Positions 34,297-47,131 are shown, numbered from the stretch's first letter. The stretch: 64,000 nt of DNA from Euonymus europaeus (GCA_963580455.1 OY756967.1:8330501-8394500); one strand, 5' to 3'. The notes: generated by a model not told the origin, from the sequence alone. Numbers and translations: made by a program.

Positions 34297-36674
34297 TGTT
34301 GGACCATAGGTCCTACATTTGTGTTTTGATGCAAAAATACATATTGGACTATTTGATTGTGCTTAACTTTGGATGAATTTGGATAAATCACGAAATGAAT
34401 TATATCTACTGATTTAAGCTTCATTATATATTTTTGGAATCATGTTTGATCATGTTTGATATAAATTGGATGAATCTGGACTGACTTATTTTTCGATGCT
34501 AAAATCTGTCACAACATCACACTGCGCACACGTTGGTTGAACAGTCATAACTTATTCATATGAGCTCTGATTGACTTGATTCTTGTTCTAAAAATTATTT
34601 AAGACACTCTGGAATTTTTAATTGTCAAATAGTGTCAGGTCAATTTTAAGTTTATCTGGTTCAATTTGTCTGTTGAAATTAATTCACCTGTGCAGTCATT
34701 AAACTGGGCTAGTTGAGATTTGCATGATCAAATTGAATGAACAAATGACCTCAGTTATAAGTGAAATTTTGTATGCACATTCAATTATATATGAAATGAT
34801 TTATCATGTGCTTACTTGAATTTTATTAAGCTTATAACATGTTGATTAACCAAAGTGCTAGCACTGAAGCTCTTTGGGCTTACAAGCAAAAATGGGATGT
34901 TTTGTCATCTATTCTTTTTGTAGGCTTAATCAACTGATCATCATGAGCCTATTTGAAGTATCATGAAGCCGATTCTATTGATAAAATTTGTGCATCATGA
35001 TTTGAAGCTCATTTAGACAAGTTTGGACATGGTCAACCCTATTTGGTTCAAGTTTGGTACTTTGTGTGCAAGAAATGGTTCCAGCCGTGTGCCTTGTGTT
35101 ATTATTGCTGGAGAATTAACTCAAGAACTTCTAGAAGCCTTATCATTTGTTTTGGAGTCAACAAAGTAGAGGGAATACAAGTTTGAAATACTTGGTTGGT
35201 AGTGTGCCTAACACTTGCACTATTGAGACAAGGAAGAGACAAGGGAGAGACAAGACGACATATAGTTGTAATATTTCCAGAATTTAAGATGGACTTGTTT
35301 GGCATCCGTTGGAGAAAGTTGCTACATACAGAAGAGTAATGTGTTTGATCCAAACGAGGTGCAGCTCATGGTGACTTTCTTGGAGAAATATGTCCAACAG
35401 CTTGATCTTCAATGGCTGAGATCAATTTCATTTGAATTAAAGAAAGCTCCAGATTTAAAGTAGCTTCAAGGGCCAAGATTTGAAGATGTATTGATCCAAT
35501 GGCTGAGTTGGTTTTTGTTTGTTTTGAAGAGAGAAGGGTCGGCCATTCTTGCAAGGGGGAAGAAGCATTTGTAAATTTTTACTAAGTGTTCAAGCTTACT
35601 TGCTCTCAACTTCATCTTCTTGATTCAAGCTTCTTTCTTGCGATCTCTTGCTACCACTTTGATTACATTCAAGCCATCATCTTCCTATTTGAAAGAGAGA
35701 TCCAAAAACTCCTTGAACCACCCCAAAATCTTTCTACCCGTGGGTACTCTTGGTGTGTTCTTGAGAGTTCTTCAACAAAGTTTCACCTAAACCTATTCTT
35801 GATCTAGTGTGAGCTTTGTGTGAGATTACAAGAGTGTTTGCTACACATTTGAATCCAAACCCATTTGAGCAACATCTTGTAAATTTGAGTGTTCTTCAAC
35901 CATATATAGCCTAGAGCTAATCTTGAGAGAACCAAAATCCAAATACTTGTAAAAGTCCCTTTTGAGGGCATTACCTTTGAGAGGTGTGTGAAAGTTTAAG
36001 GTTAGCTTCAAACCTTGTTGGTGTACAAGTTTGGGGTGTTCTTGGAAACCCTAAGTTTGTGGTGAACTTGCAAAACCACATATATCCTTTAGTGGATTGG
36101 GAAATCCTAAGCTTGAGGGCTTAGGTAGTGGATGTAGGTGTGAGCACCGAACCACTATATATCCTTGTGCACACTATTTTGATTTCCTTGCTTGTTTGTG
36201 TGTTAAACTTGCTGCCTTGTAGTGACTTGTTTTTGATTATCATTCTATTGGTGTTATTGGAGATTTGTGTGCCTTAGAAGTTGATATTAGGGTGTTGCTT
36301 GCTGTCATTGCTTGTTGGGATATTGCTTGTGGTTGAACAACTTGTGATTATTGAATTCTAGGTATACTTTGGATTGTTAATTTTCTAGAATACCAATCTG
36401 TCCGTGAATTGTTCATATAGTTAGACTTTGAATTTTGAGCTGAATTTTTGATATAGTGTTCATTGAGGTGTTGTAATATTGCATATCAAATTTCGTTACA
36501 TTCCGAGTTGAATTGCTAGGTCAAATTGCATTTACACGATTAGTGCGCAGATTTGCATTCTTGACATTGCCTTAATCATTTGTGAGTTTTTAGGTTGTGG
36601 TTTTGTACTTGGGGTTTATACTTAGTTTTTAAAACACAATTTACCCCCCCTCTTGTGTTAGACTAGTGATTTCA
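34297..36674 (+). mobile_element. 5' LTR of SIRE-like copia element
   Basis: TGTTGGACCATAGG...AGTGATTTCA, 2378 bases. It matches 42534-44910 at a constant offset of 8237 (one base less near the end, in a C run). Confidence 0.93.
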
Positions 36675-36675
36675 A

Positions 36676-36691
36676 TTGTTATCGGAGGCAG
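36676..36691 (+). other. Primer-binding site of copia element
   Basis: TTGTTATCGGAGGCAG one base after the LTR; a diverged form of TGGTATCAGAGC. Confidence 0.55.
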
Positions 36692-36731
36692 GTTAGCAAA
36701 GTAATAGAATTAACATTCTAGCTTAGATCAA

Positions 36732-38735
36732 ATGGCTTACACTAGTACTAGACCACATGATGGTGAGGGCTTGTCATCAAATAGGACACCTTTCTTTGAT
36801 GGGAAGGATTATGGTTTTTGGAAGAATAGGATGAGGATTTTCCTTAGGAGTATGGATATGGCCTTATGGAGACTTATAAAGAATGGACCATTCATTCCTA
36901 CTAAGAGAGAGGGAGATAAGGTAGTTCCTAATGATGAGAGTGAGTATAGTGAGAGTGATGACAAGAAGGTGAGCTTAAATGAAAAAGCAATTAACTTGTT
37001 ACATATTGCATTAGCTAGGGGTGAGTATGATCATATTAGTGCATGCACTAGTGCTCAAGAGATTTGGAAAATGTTAGAATTAAAGCATGAAGGAACTAGT
37101 CAAGTTAAAGATTGCAAAATTAACATGTTAGTGCAAAAATATGAATTGTTCAAAATGCTTGAAGGTGAATGCATTAGTGACATGTTTAATAGGTTGACAT
37201 GCATATGCAATGATTTGAATGCTCTTGGCAAACCTTACCCTATGCATGACAAGGTACAAAAAGTTCTAAGGAGGTTACCTAGAAATTGGAGTGAGAAGGT
37301 GACCGCCATTGAGGAGGCCAAAGATGTGAGGACTTTGAAGTTGGATGAGCTCATTGGGAGCTTGATGACTCATGAGATGAAAGTGTTAAATAGAGTGGAT
37401 GAGGAGCCTCAAAGGAAGAAGGGCATTGCCCTAGCCGTGACCTCTAAGCCAAGGGAGGCCATGAGTCATGGTGAAAGGGAAGTGTCTTCAAGTAGTGAGA
37501 GTGAAGATAGTGATGATGAGATGGCTATGATGGTGAAGAATTTCAAGAAATTTGTGAAGAACAAGAGAGGTGGATTCAAGAATCGAAAGTTCAAAGACAA
37601 GAAGAAGGAGAAGGAAAGAGAGAAACCAACTTGTTTCAATTGTGGCAAGGTTGGTCACTTTATTGCCGAGTGCCCCAAAGCATCCAAGAAATATCACAAA
37701 GGGAAAGGAAAAGAGAAGAAGAAGGCATTGAAAGCAACATGGGATGATTCCTCATCAAGCTCATCAAGTGAGGATGAAGTGGAGCATAAGGCACACTTTT
37801 GCCTTATGGCAAAAGGGGAGAAAATTGACTCATCTTCTCAAGATGAGATGGTAAAAGACTCTACTCTCTTAACCTATGATGAATTGTATGCCAACTATGA
37901 TGATTTATGTGATTCTCATGGTATGTTGCTTAGAAAGTGCAAACTTATTAAGAAAGAAACTGCTAGACTTATGAAAATTGATGAAATGCATGTTAGTGAA
38001 CTTGAGGAGTTGAATGCCAAGTATGTTGCTATATGTGCTAAAAATGATGATATGATACTTGAGTATGATGCCTTGATTGATGAGAATAAGTGCTTGAAAG
38101 TAAAATCACCTATGCTTGATGAGAATGCTTGTATGGTTGAAAGCTCTAATTGGAATACATATGATTATGATAATCTTAAAGCTAGAGTGCTTGAGTTAGA
38201 AGAAGAATTGGTTTCATGGAATGAACATGAATGCATAATGATTTCTAATACTACTTCCTTGCAACATGAGCTTGATATGATGAAAGAAAAGAATAAATGT
38301 TTAGAGACTCAATTATCTAAATTTGCCATGAGTTCTTTGCAATTGGATGAAATGTTGGTCTCTCAAAGGCATTATCTTGATAGGAGTGGACTTGGTTATG
38401 ATGCTATGACTCTTGATGGTTCTAAATGTGAAAATGAAGAATCGGTTAAGCTTGTAAGACCTATTGGAGTCTTGACTAAAGCTCCAAGAACCATGCTAGG
38501 TTCGGCCAAGGCTTCAAAAGCCAAGGCCAAAGGTGTTCACCCCTTGGGTGGTGCATCTTCATTTAGGGCCACATTCCCTAGAGTGAGAGAAGTGAGGTTG
38601 AAGAAGTGTTGGGTGCCAAAGTGCTTGAAATATGTTGATAAGTTTGATTATGCAAGATGTGTGCTTAATGTGAATGCTTATACAATTGTGGCTAACCCTC
38701 AAGGATCCAAAGTTTGGATACTTAAATTGTCTTGA
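36732..38735 (+). CDS. Copia gag polyprotein, SIRE type
   Basis: 667 codons, intact. The N-terminal half is copia-type gag (F-G-DYGFWKNRM near residue 25, then capsid-like helices). A zinc knuckle CFNCGKVGHFIAEC sits at residues ~300-313 after a K/R-rich stretch. Ser/acidic runs follow, then a long predicted-helical segment (~380-545, many E, L, D, K in LEELNAKY-type heptads) as in SIRE elements. Gag would package element RNA in cytoplasmic particles. The first ATG after the PBS is used, 57 bases past the LTR. The frame ends at TGA 38733-38735 and is the same frame as pol, so the ancestral product was probably a gag-pol fusion. Sure of family; lineage less so. Confidence 0.9.
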   Translation: MAYTSTRPHDGEGLSSNRTPFFDGKDYGFWKNRMRIFLRSMDMALWRLIKNGPFIPTKREGDKVVPNDESEYSESDDKKVSLNEKAINLLHIALARGEYDHISACTSAQEIWKMLELKHEGTSQVKDCKINMLVQKYELFKMLEGECISDMFNRLTCICNDLNALGKPYPMHDKVQKVLRRLPRNWSEKVTAIEEAKDVRTLKLDELIGSLMTHEMKVLNRVDEEPQRKKGIALAVTSKPREAMSHGEREVSSSSESEDSDDEMAMMVKNFKKFVKNKRGGFKNRKFKDKKKEKEREKPTCFNCGKVGHFIAECPKASKKYHKGKGKEKKKALKATWDDSSSSSSSEDEVEHKAHFCLMAKGEKIDSSSQDEMVKDSTLLTYDELYANYDDLCDSHGMLLRKCKLIKKETARLMKIDEMHVSELEELNAKYVAICAKNDDMILEYDALIDENKCLKVKSPMLDENACMVESSNWNTYDYDNLKARVLELEEELVSWNEHECIMISNTTSLQHELDMMKEKNKCLETQLSKFAMSSLQLDEMLVSQRHYLDRSGLGYDAMTLDGSKCENEESVKLVRPIGVLTKAPRTMLGSAKASKAKAKGVHPLGGASSFRATFPRVREVRLKKCWVPKCLKYVDKFDYARCVLNVNAYTIVANPQGSKVWILKLS

Positions 38736-41700
38736 TCTTACTTTGGATAGGTGTGCTTCAAGTCTTCATCCAATCCATGTCAATGGTATTTGGATAGTGG
38801 GTGCTCAAGGCACATGAGTGGAGATCGATCTTTATTTACTTCCTTTAATGAGAAGAAGAATGGTGGATATGTCACTTTTGGAGACAACTCTAAAGGAAAG
38901 ATCCTAGGCATATGATCGGTTGGTAAGGGTTCCTTTACTATAAATGATTGTCTCTTGGTTGAAAGGTTGCAATTTAACTTGCTTAGTATTAGTCACTTAG
39001 CGGATAAAGGATTTGATTCTCATTTTAAGAAAGGTAGATGTTGCATTGTAGATGAGCATGATAATATCATTACATCCGGTGTTAGAGTAGGTCATATGTA
39101 TGCACTCGATTTGAATATGATGAATGATAATGTGACATGTTTGATTGCTTCTAATGATAGTGTGATGCATTGGCATAGGAGATTAGGGCATGTAGGTGTT
39201 TCTACTTTGAGAAAGTTTAGTTCAAAGGAATTGGTTAGAGGCTTACCTAAGTTGAAGTTTGGTGATTCAATTGTATGTGAACATTGCATTAGGGGTAAGC
39301 AAACTAAGGAGTCTTTTAAATCTAAAAATGTCATTTCTACATCTAGGCCACTTCAACTATTGCATATTGATTTGTTTGGTCCTAGTAGGACAAAGAGTAT
39401 AGGTGGTAAACATTATGCTTTTGTAATTGTTGATGATTATTCAAGATGCACTTGGTGTTTATTTTTGGTTCATAAAAGTGATGCATTGCATGAGTTTAAG
39501 TCTTTCATTAAAAGAGTGCAAAATGAGCATGAATTGCATGTTTCCAAAATTAGAAGTGACCATGGAGGTGAATTTGAAAACTATGGATTTGATGCCTTAT
39601 GTGACTCTTTTGGCATTACACATAATTTTAGTGCACCTAGGACACCACAACACAATGGAGTTATTGAAAGGAAAAATAGGACATTACAAGAGTTAGGTAG
39701 AACTATGATGATTGAATATGCCTTACCTAAACACTTTTGGGCCGAAGCTATAAACAATGCATGTTATGTTTCTAATAGGTTGTCCATTAGAAAGATTTTG
39801 AAAAAGACACCATATGAGCTTTTGTATGCTAGAAAGCCTAAAGTTGACTATTTTAGAGTGTTTGGTTGTAAATGCTATATTTTGAATACAAAAGACAATC
39901 TTGATAAGTTTGATGCTAAGAGTGAAATTGGTATATTTCTTGGTTATTCTACTCATTCTAGAGCTTATAGAGTATTTAATGTTAAGTCTAAAGTTGTGGA
40001 AGAAAGTGTGCATGTTAAATTCAATGATACGTTTTCACTTTATCCAAATGTGCTTGTAGAGGAAGAAATTTCAAGTTTCGAAGGCCTTGATCATCCAAAG
40101 AGTTCACACTCTAATGATGGCCATGATCTACAAATAGAAGAGGATGGTGATGCATTGGTGAGAAGCTTGAAGAAGATGGAAATCTCAAATGATGCTACAC
40201 CACACATAGAAAACCAAGTGCAACCTATGCCTAATAATGAAGATCAAAATGAGCATGGTGATGATGTACAATCGGGTAGCACTAATAGACAGGGAAATTT
40301 GTTTCAAGTGAAGAACAAGCACAAGCATCCAAAGGAGCTTATTATTGGAGACTTCTCAAAAGGCATTCAAACAAGATCAAGATTAAATTCGACGGTCAAC
40401 TCTAATCCTTTAAATCTTTATGCTATGATATCTATGATAGAGCCTAAGAATGTGAAAGATGCTTTAATTGATGAAGATTGGATTTTTGCTATGCAAGAAG
40501 AATTAGAACAATTTGAAAGAAGCAAGGTTTGGACACTTGTTCCAAAACCTAGAGACCACACCATTATAGAAACCAAATGGGTGTTTAGGAACAAGATGAA
40601 TGAGAATGGTAAAGTGACTAGGAATAAGGCTAGGCTAGTAGCTCAAGGTTATTGTCAAGAAGAGGGTATAGATTATGAAGAAACCTTTGCACCAGTTGCA
40701 AGGTTGGAGGCCATTAGACTTCTATTAGCTTTTGCATGCTATAAGGGTTTTAAATTGTTTCAAATGGATGTTAAGAGTGCTTTCTTAAATGGTGTTATTA
40801 ATGAAGAAATCTATGTGAAACAACCACCGGGATTTGAGTCTAAAGTATACCCTAATCACGTGTATAAATTAGACAAGGCCTTGTATGGCTTGAAGTAAGC
40901 ACCTAGGGCATGGTATGAGAGACTTAGTAAATTCTTGTTAGAAAAAGGCTTTTCTTGTGGTAGTATTGATAATACTTTGTTTACTAAGTGCACATGTGAT
41001 GACTTGTTGATTGTGCAAATATATGTGGATGACATTATATTTGGTGCTACTTTGGAATCAATGTGTGATGACTTTGCATTGTGCATGAAAAGTGAATTTG
41101 AAATGTCTATGATGGGTGAGTTGACATATTTTCTAGGATTGCAAATTAGACAAACATTGCATGGCATTCATATAAGTCAAACTAAATACACTTATGACTT
41201 GCTTAAAAGGTTTGGGATGGAATTGTCTAAAGGATGTACTACACCAATGGGGGTGTCATCCAAATTAGAAGCCGACCTTAAAAGCAAAGAAGTGGATCAA
41301 AAGATGTATAGGTCGATGATTGGAAGTTTACTTTATTTGACCGCATCTAGGACACCAACCTTAGGGTTGTGGTATGATAGAAAATCCTCATTTGACTTGC
41401 ATGCTTTTAGTGATGCCGATTATGGAGGTTGTAGAATTGATAGGAAAAGTACAAGTGGTACATGTCAATACCTAGGAAACATGCTTATATCTTGGTTTTC
41501 AAAGAAACAAACTTGTGTTGCCTTAAGTACAACCGAAGCCGAGTACATGGCCATAGGTAGTTGTGTTGCACAAATTCTATGGATTAAACAACAATTGATT
41601 GATTTTAATATGTCATTTGACAACACACTAATTCATTGTGACAACATTAGTGCAATCCATTTATCTAAGAATCCGGTTCATCATGGAAAAGCCAAACACA

Positions 41701-41864
41701 TTGAGATTAGACATCATTTTATAAGAGATCATGTAGCTAAAGGGAATATTGTGCTTGAACATGTAGAAGGAGAACACAACATTGCGGATTTGTTTACCAA
41801 ACCCTTAGCTAAGGATAGGTTTATAAAATTCAGAGATGCGTTAGGCTTGATTGATGCACCTTGA
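38736..41864 (+). pseudogene. Copia pol: protease, integrase, RT, RNase H with stops
   Basis: It continues in the gag frame. Protease motif LDSGCSRHM near 38793; integrase zinc region HWHRRLGH...CEHC near 39168-39290; integrase core with D (HIDLFG), D (RSDHGGEF near 39553) and E (VIERKNR near 39660); RT with QMDVKSAFLNG near 40761 and YVDD near 41024; RNase H with FSDADYGG and TEAEYMAIGS; C-terminal NPVHHGKAKHIE, ending LGLIDAP. Lesions: TAG 38748, TGA 38913 (Gly codon GGA to TGA), TAA 40896 (Gln CAA to TAA in LYGLKQAPRAW), and an in-frame loss of about 30 residues near 41350 between LYLTASR and TPTLGLWY. No envelope-like ORF follows. Confidence 0.9.
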
Positions 41865-42533
41865 GTGAAGTTGCTTGAATGCATGCTCTTTGCTTCATTT
41901 CATGTATGTGACACATCTCCATTGGTCTATATATATTTATTTGAATGAGATGCCCATGTGTAGGGGGAGTTCCTAAATCAAATTTTATGTGTTGGATGTG
42001 ATTCCATGCTTAAATGTTGATCCATGATTGTTGCCATGTTATCTTGGTATTCCTGCTTGCATATATGAGCTTGAAACCCTATCTTATCTTTCATTGGTAT
42101 TTTGACTGATTTTCCAGATATGTATTTCATGCTTTTACATGGTTTCGGAAGCATTAGTTGATGCACTTCATTGAGTTACAACCATTCATTGTTTTTTAAG
42201 TTGCATTACCCAATATCCTCACCTTTTTGAGTTCTTACAAAAAGGGGGAGAGATAGTTGATGAAAAAGTGCATATGTTTTGATTAAAATGCATATTAGTT
42301 GCACAACATAAGAGGGAGTGAGCTTTCCATGTTATGTGGGAGTAGGAAGCTTAAAGTGAGGGGGAGCATAATAAGATTTTGAAAATCTGAAAACGTATCT
42401 CAAAATTTCATATGAGCTCGTTGGAGATACAATTTTCCTCACATTATGCATGAGGTTTGGTATCCAAATTCTATTGATAATCAAATAGCTCTTTTACATC
42501 ATGTAATTTTGTAATCATCAAAAAGGGGGAGAT
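41865..42533 (+). other. Copia 3' untranslated region and polypurine tract
   Basis: No ORF. The primer for plus-strand synthesis is AAAAAGGGGGAGAT at 42520-42533, touching the LTR. Three similar GGGGGAG tracts occur upstream at about 41961, 42243 and 42360. Confidence 0.75.
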
Positions 42534-44910
42534 TGTTGGACCATAGGTCCTACATTTGTGTTTTGATGCAAAAATACATATTGGACTATTTGATTGTGCT
42601 TAACTTTGGATGAATTTGGATAAATCACGAAATGAATTATATCTACTGATTTAAGCTTCATTATATATTTTTGGAATCATGTTTGATCATGTTTGATATA
42701 AATTGGATGAATCTGGACTGACTTATTTTTCGATGCTAAAATCTGTCACAACATCACACTGCGCACACGTTGGTTGAACAGTCATAACTTATTCATATGA
42801 GCTCTGATTGACTTGATTCTTGTTCTAAAAATTATTTAAGACACTCTGGAATTTTTAATTGTCAAATAGTGTCAGGTCAATTTTAAGTTTATCTGGTTCA
42901 ATTTGTCTGTTGAAATTAATTCACCTGTGCAGTCATTAAACTGGGCTAGTTGAGATTTGCATGATCAAATTGAATGAACAAATGACCTCAGTTATAAGTG
43001 AAATTTTGTATGCACATTCAATTATATATGAAATGATTTATCATGTGCTTACTTGAATTTTATTAAGCTTATAACATGTTGATTAACCAAAGTGCTAGCA
43101 CTGAAGCTCTTTGGGCTTACAAGCAAAAATGGGATGTTTTGTCATCTATTCTTTTTGTAGGCTTAATCAACTGATCATCATGAGCCTATTTGAAGTATCA
43201 TGAAGCCGATTCTATTGATAAAATTTGTGCATCATGATTTGAAGCTCATTTAGACAAGTTTGGACATGGTCAACCCTATTTGGTTCAAGTTTGGTACTTT
43301 GTGTGCAAGAAATGGTTCCAGCCGTGTGCCTTGTGTTATTATTGCTGGAGAATTAACTCAAGAACTTCTAGAAGCCTTATCATTTGTTTTGGAGTCAACA
43401 AAGTAGAGGGAATACAAGTTTGAAATACTTGGTTGGTAGTGTGCCTAACACTTGCACTATTGAGACAAGGAAGAGACAAGGGAGAGACAAGACGACATAT
43501 AGTTGTAATATTTCCAGAATTTAAGATGGACTTGTTTGGCATCCGTTGGAGAAAGTTGCTACATACAGAAGAGTAATGTGTTTGATCCAAACGAGGTGCA
43601 GCTCATGGTGACTTTCTTGGAGAAATATGTCCAACAGCTTGATCTTCAATGGCTGAGATCAATTTCATTTGAATTAAAGAAAGCTCCAGATTTAAAGTAG
43701 CTTCAAGGGCCAAGATTTGAAGATGTATTGATCCAATGGCTGAGTTGGTTTTTGTTTGTTTTGAAGAGAGAAGGGTCGGCCATTCTTGCAAGGGGGAAGA
43801 AGCATTTGTACATTTTTACTAAATGTTCAAGCTTACTTGCTCTCAACTTCATCTTCTTGATTCAAGCTTCTTTCTTGCGATCTCTTGCTACCACTTTGAT
43901 TACATTCAAGCCATCATCTTCCTATTTGAAAGAGAGATCCAAAAACTCCTTGAACCACCCCAAAATCTTTCTACCCGTGGGTACTCTTGGTGTGTTCTTG
44001 AGAGTTCTTCAACAAAGTTTCACCTAAACCTATTCTTGATCTAGTGTGAGCTTTGTGTGAGATTACAAGAGTGTTTGCTACACATTTGAATCCAAACCCA
44101 TTTGAGCAACATCTTGTAAATTTGAGTGTTCTTCAACCATATATAGCCTAGAGTTAATCTTGAGAGAACCAAAATCCAAATACTTGTAAAAGTCCCTTTT
44201 GAGGGCATTACCTTTGAGAGGTGTGTAAAAGTTTAAGGTTAGCTTCAAACCTTGTTGGTGTACAAGTTTGGGGTGTTCTTGGAAACCCCAAGTTTGTGGT
44301 GAACTTGCAAAACCACATATATCCTTTAGTGGATTGGGAAATCCTAAGCTTGAGGGCTTAGGTAGTGGGTGTAGGTGTGAGCACCGAACCACTATATATC
44401 CTTGTGCACACTATTTTGATTTCCTTGCTTGTTTGTGTGTTAAACTTGCTGCCTTGTAGTGACTTGTTTTTGATTATCATTCTATTGGTGTTATTGGAGA
44501 TTTGTGTGCCTTAGAAGTTGATATTAGGGTGTTGCTTGCTGTCATTGCTTGTTGGGATATTGCTTGTGGTTGAACAACTTGTGATTATTGAATTCTAGGT
44601 ATACTTTTGATTGTTAATTTTCTAGAATACCAATCTATCCGTGAATTGTTCATTTAGCTAGACTTTGAATTTTGAGCTGCATTTTTGATATAGTGTTCAT
44701 TGAGGTGTTTTAATATTGCATATCAAATTTCGTTACATTCCGAGTTGAATTGCTAGGTCAAATTGCATTTACATGATTAGTGCGCAGATTTGCATTCTTG
44801 ACATTGCCTTAATCATTTGTGAGTTTTTAGGTTGTGGTTTTGTACTTGGGGTTTATACTTAGTTTTTAAAACACAATTCACCCCCCTCTTGTGTTAGACT
44901 AGTGATTTCA
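42534..44910 (+). mobile_element. 3' LTR of SIRE-like copia element
   Basis: 2377 bases. No difference from the 5' LTR was noticed in the first ~1.28 kb; about 14 substitutions and one indel lie in the last ~1.1 kb (for example GTAAATT/GTACATT, ACTTTGGATTG/ACTTTTGATTG). Confidence 0.93.
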
Positions 44911-45182
44911 CAGCCATCTACCCAAGCTACTATGAATCATAAAGAAACCACAAAAGGACCCACACATATATATCCCAAATACACATATCAAAATTTCGTA
45001 GCATGCAAGCCAGAGTGAACAACGGAAAATCCAAAACTAGAAATGGGAAATAAATACTATACAGACATAAACATCCCCTATAGCAGCTACCCATCACGTC
45101 TTACGTTGATCATCCGCTCCGGCTAAATCACCTGCAAAATATGCGAATGAAAGGGATGAGCCATAAAGCTCAGTAAAGATAT
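44911..45182 (-). mobile_element. Gypsy minus-strand 3' LTR, middle segment
   Basis: Reverse complement matches 12110-12385 (CTGAGCTTTATGGCTCATCCCTTT..., GTGATGGGTAGCTGCTAT, ATTCATAGTAGCTTGGGTAGATG). Bordered left by the copia element and right by a solo LTR of its own family. GATAT at 45178-45182 is the left target duplication of the latter. Confidence 0.85.
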
Positions 45183-47131
45183 TGAAATATCCCGAACCCA
45201 AACTTTTAAAAAAATATATAATAATTTTCAAATTTGATATTTTTAATAAATACTACATATTTTTAGAAAAATATTGGCGTAGGAATCACCGAAATCAGGG
45301 TTGAATCGGATTTGTTACGAATTTTTGGAAGTTAAAAGATTTAATTAGGAGTATGCAAGGGCAAAATGGTAATTTCACGAAAATCTGGTATAACCTAGAT
45401 TTTTCTGGGTTCTTCTTCTCCAGCACGCATGGAGAGAGGAAATTTTTTGGAAAAATTGGATTCTGGGCGTTCGTGGTCCGATTTAGGCGTGGAAGGTGTC
45501 GAATCGAAGCTTGTAGAGAGAGGAGCAAAACTCAACCGGAATCGTCGTCATCGGACCACCACAGGCGGCGGAATCAGGCGGCAAAGATTCGGTTTTCCCC
45601 GACTTTGAGACGCGATCCCTGTTGATTCCGGTGGAGTTTTGGAACGAGACATGTACCATTGGATTGCTTGTGTTGAAAGCTTTGATTTGATGTATGACCT
45701 GAGTTGACCGGGTTTGACTTTTACCCGAGTTGACCGGATTTGACTTTTACCCAAGTTGACCGGGTTTGACCCAAGTTGATTTGACCGGTTTGACCATTTG
45801 ACTTTTAGCTTGACTTTTCCATATTTTGACCGTCATGTATACGTATCCGTATTCTGATGCAGGAGGCTGATTTGAGAATTTTGGATTGAGATTTCGAACG
45901 TATTACGGATTAACGTAGTCGACATTTCAGGTAGGGATTCTGCCCTATTTCTTATTTGGGGTTCCATATTCGACGGACTCCTACTTATCTATTTGTATGA
46001 AATTCTCGGAGGTTGGGAATTTTTCTATTTGCACTCTTATCTGATTTGTTTCCGCAATTGCAACTGTATTATTATTTTATGCTATTATAGATTGTTTGTG
46101 CGACTGACTGCATCCTTGTGCGCCATGTCTCCTGTGGGGCCCACACTCAGAGGTGGGGCCCACTTCTGGTTTGTGTAGTACTTTTGAGAGTCCAGATAGG
46201 ACTGTACTCTGGTGATTTTCGGTGATGATGTTACGAGATTATTGATGGATGATTTGTAGTGTGTGGAACCCACATTGGGCGACCCAGCCTACTGGATGAT
46301 TTGTTGATGGTTCTGATCGGGTACGTACCTGGAGACTGGATTGAGGTGGGGTACATCCTAGGGGACGCTCTTCGATGTAGGCAATGCTATCGAGTACCTG
46401 ATGTAGGCTCGATCCTCATCCAATCTGAGGAGTACCTGGACTGGGAGACACCTTGCGGGGATCAGGGTGGGTCCAGGGGAGGATTTTCCGATGTTATATG
46501 GATTTGTGTTGATATGGATTTGAATTGGATTATGACTGTGTACTGATTTGAGAGTTGTACTTGAGGATGGTAGTGGTGGAGCCCATTCGGCGTCTACCCT
46601 ACATATTGATTATGATTGTGTATTGATTTGTTGATATTTATAATGGGTTCGGAGATTCCGTATTCTATTCGGATACTACCTTATGGTTTCCTGTATGTAT
46701 TTTTATATATTTCCGGTTTTCCTACTTTATCTCGAGTTTTACTTTCTGATTATTCTGATGATTGACATATCTCCGTATCCCTACTGAGCTTTGTAGCTCA
46801 TCCCTTTCATTCTCATGTTTTCAGGTGAGAAAGCCGGAGTGCATGATCAGCGCAGGGATGCGTGAGGCGTGATGGTAGCTACTATGGGGATGTTTGTGTC
46901 TGTCTTTAGTATATGTTTTCGTATCTATGCTATTTAGATTTTTCCGTTGTAGACTCTGGATTGCAGGTTACATTATGTTGGCAGTATTTGGGATCATGGT
47001 TGAGATTCGTATATACATGTGAGACTACTACTGTAGTTATCTTGATAATTAATAGTAGCTTGGGTTTAAATCTGGTTCGGGGAAACAGAGGGGTTCCCTG
47101 CTGGTCACGCCCCTGGGAGAGGGGCGTGACA
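45183..47131 (+). mobile_element. Solo gypsy LTR nested in an LTR of the same family
   Basis: TGAAATATCCCG...GGGGCGTGACA, 1949 bases, flanked by perfect GATAT copies (45178-45182, 47132-47136). It aligns along its length with 10524-12486. No internal sequence is present, so it formed by recombination between the two LTRs of one insertion. Confidence 0.93.
45703..45832 (+). promoter_or_regulatory. TTGAC cluster in solo LTR
   Basis: About eleven TTGAC cores (mostly TTGACC and TTGACT) in 130 bases, at the same LTR position as the cluster at 11039 but with a different internal arrangement (GAGTTGACCGG(G/A)TTTGACTTTTACCC repeated). Confidence 0.55.

Larger units (their letters stand above)
34297..44910 (+). 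mobile_element. Complete SIRE-like Ty1/copia retrotransposon
   Basis: A 10.6-kb element: 5' LTR, PBS, long gag, pol in the same frame (protease, integrase, RT, RNase H), 3' untranslated region, PPT, 3' LTR. Flanks are CAACC (34292-34296) and CAGCC (44911-44915), a 5-bp target duplication with one difference. Removing the element restores the gypsy LTR sequence around GTAGATGGTTGGTTTAAATC on the minus strand, which confirms both borders. The LTRs differ at only about 14 sites by eye. The long LTR, extended gag with helical tail and A/G-rich 3' region fit the SIRE/Maximus lineage. Four in-frame stops and an in-frame RT deletion mean it cannot now encode a full polyprotein. Confidence 0.9.

Noticed and set aside
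35102..35807. ORFs duplicated exactly at 43339-44044
   Set aside because: They lie in the two LTRs of the copia element; the duplication is the LTR pair, not a gene family.
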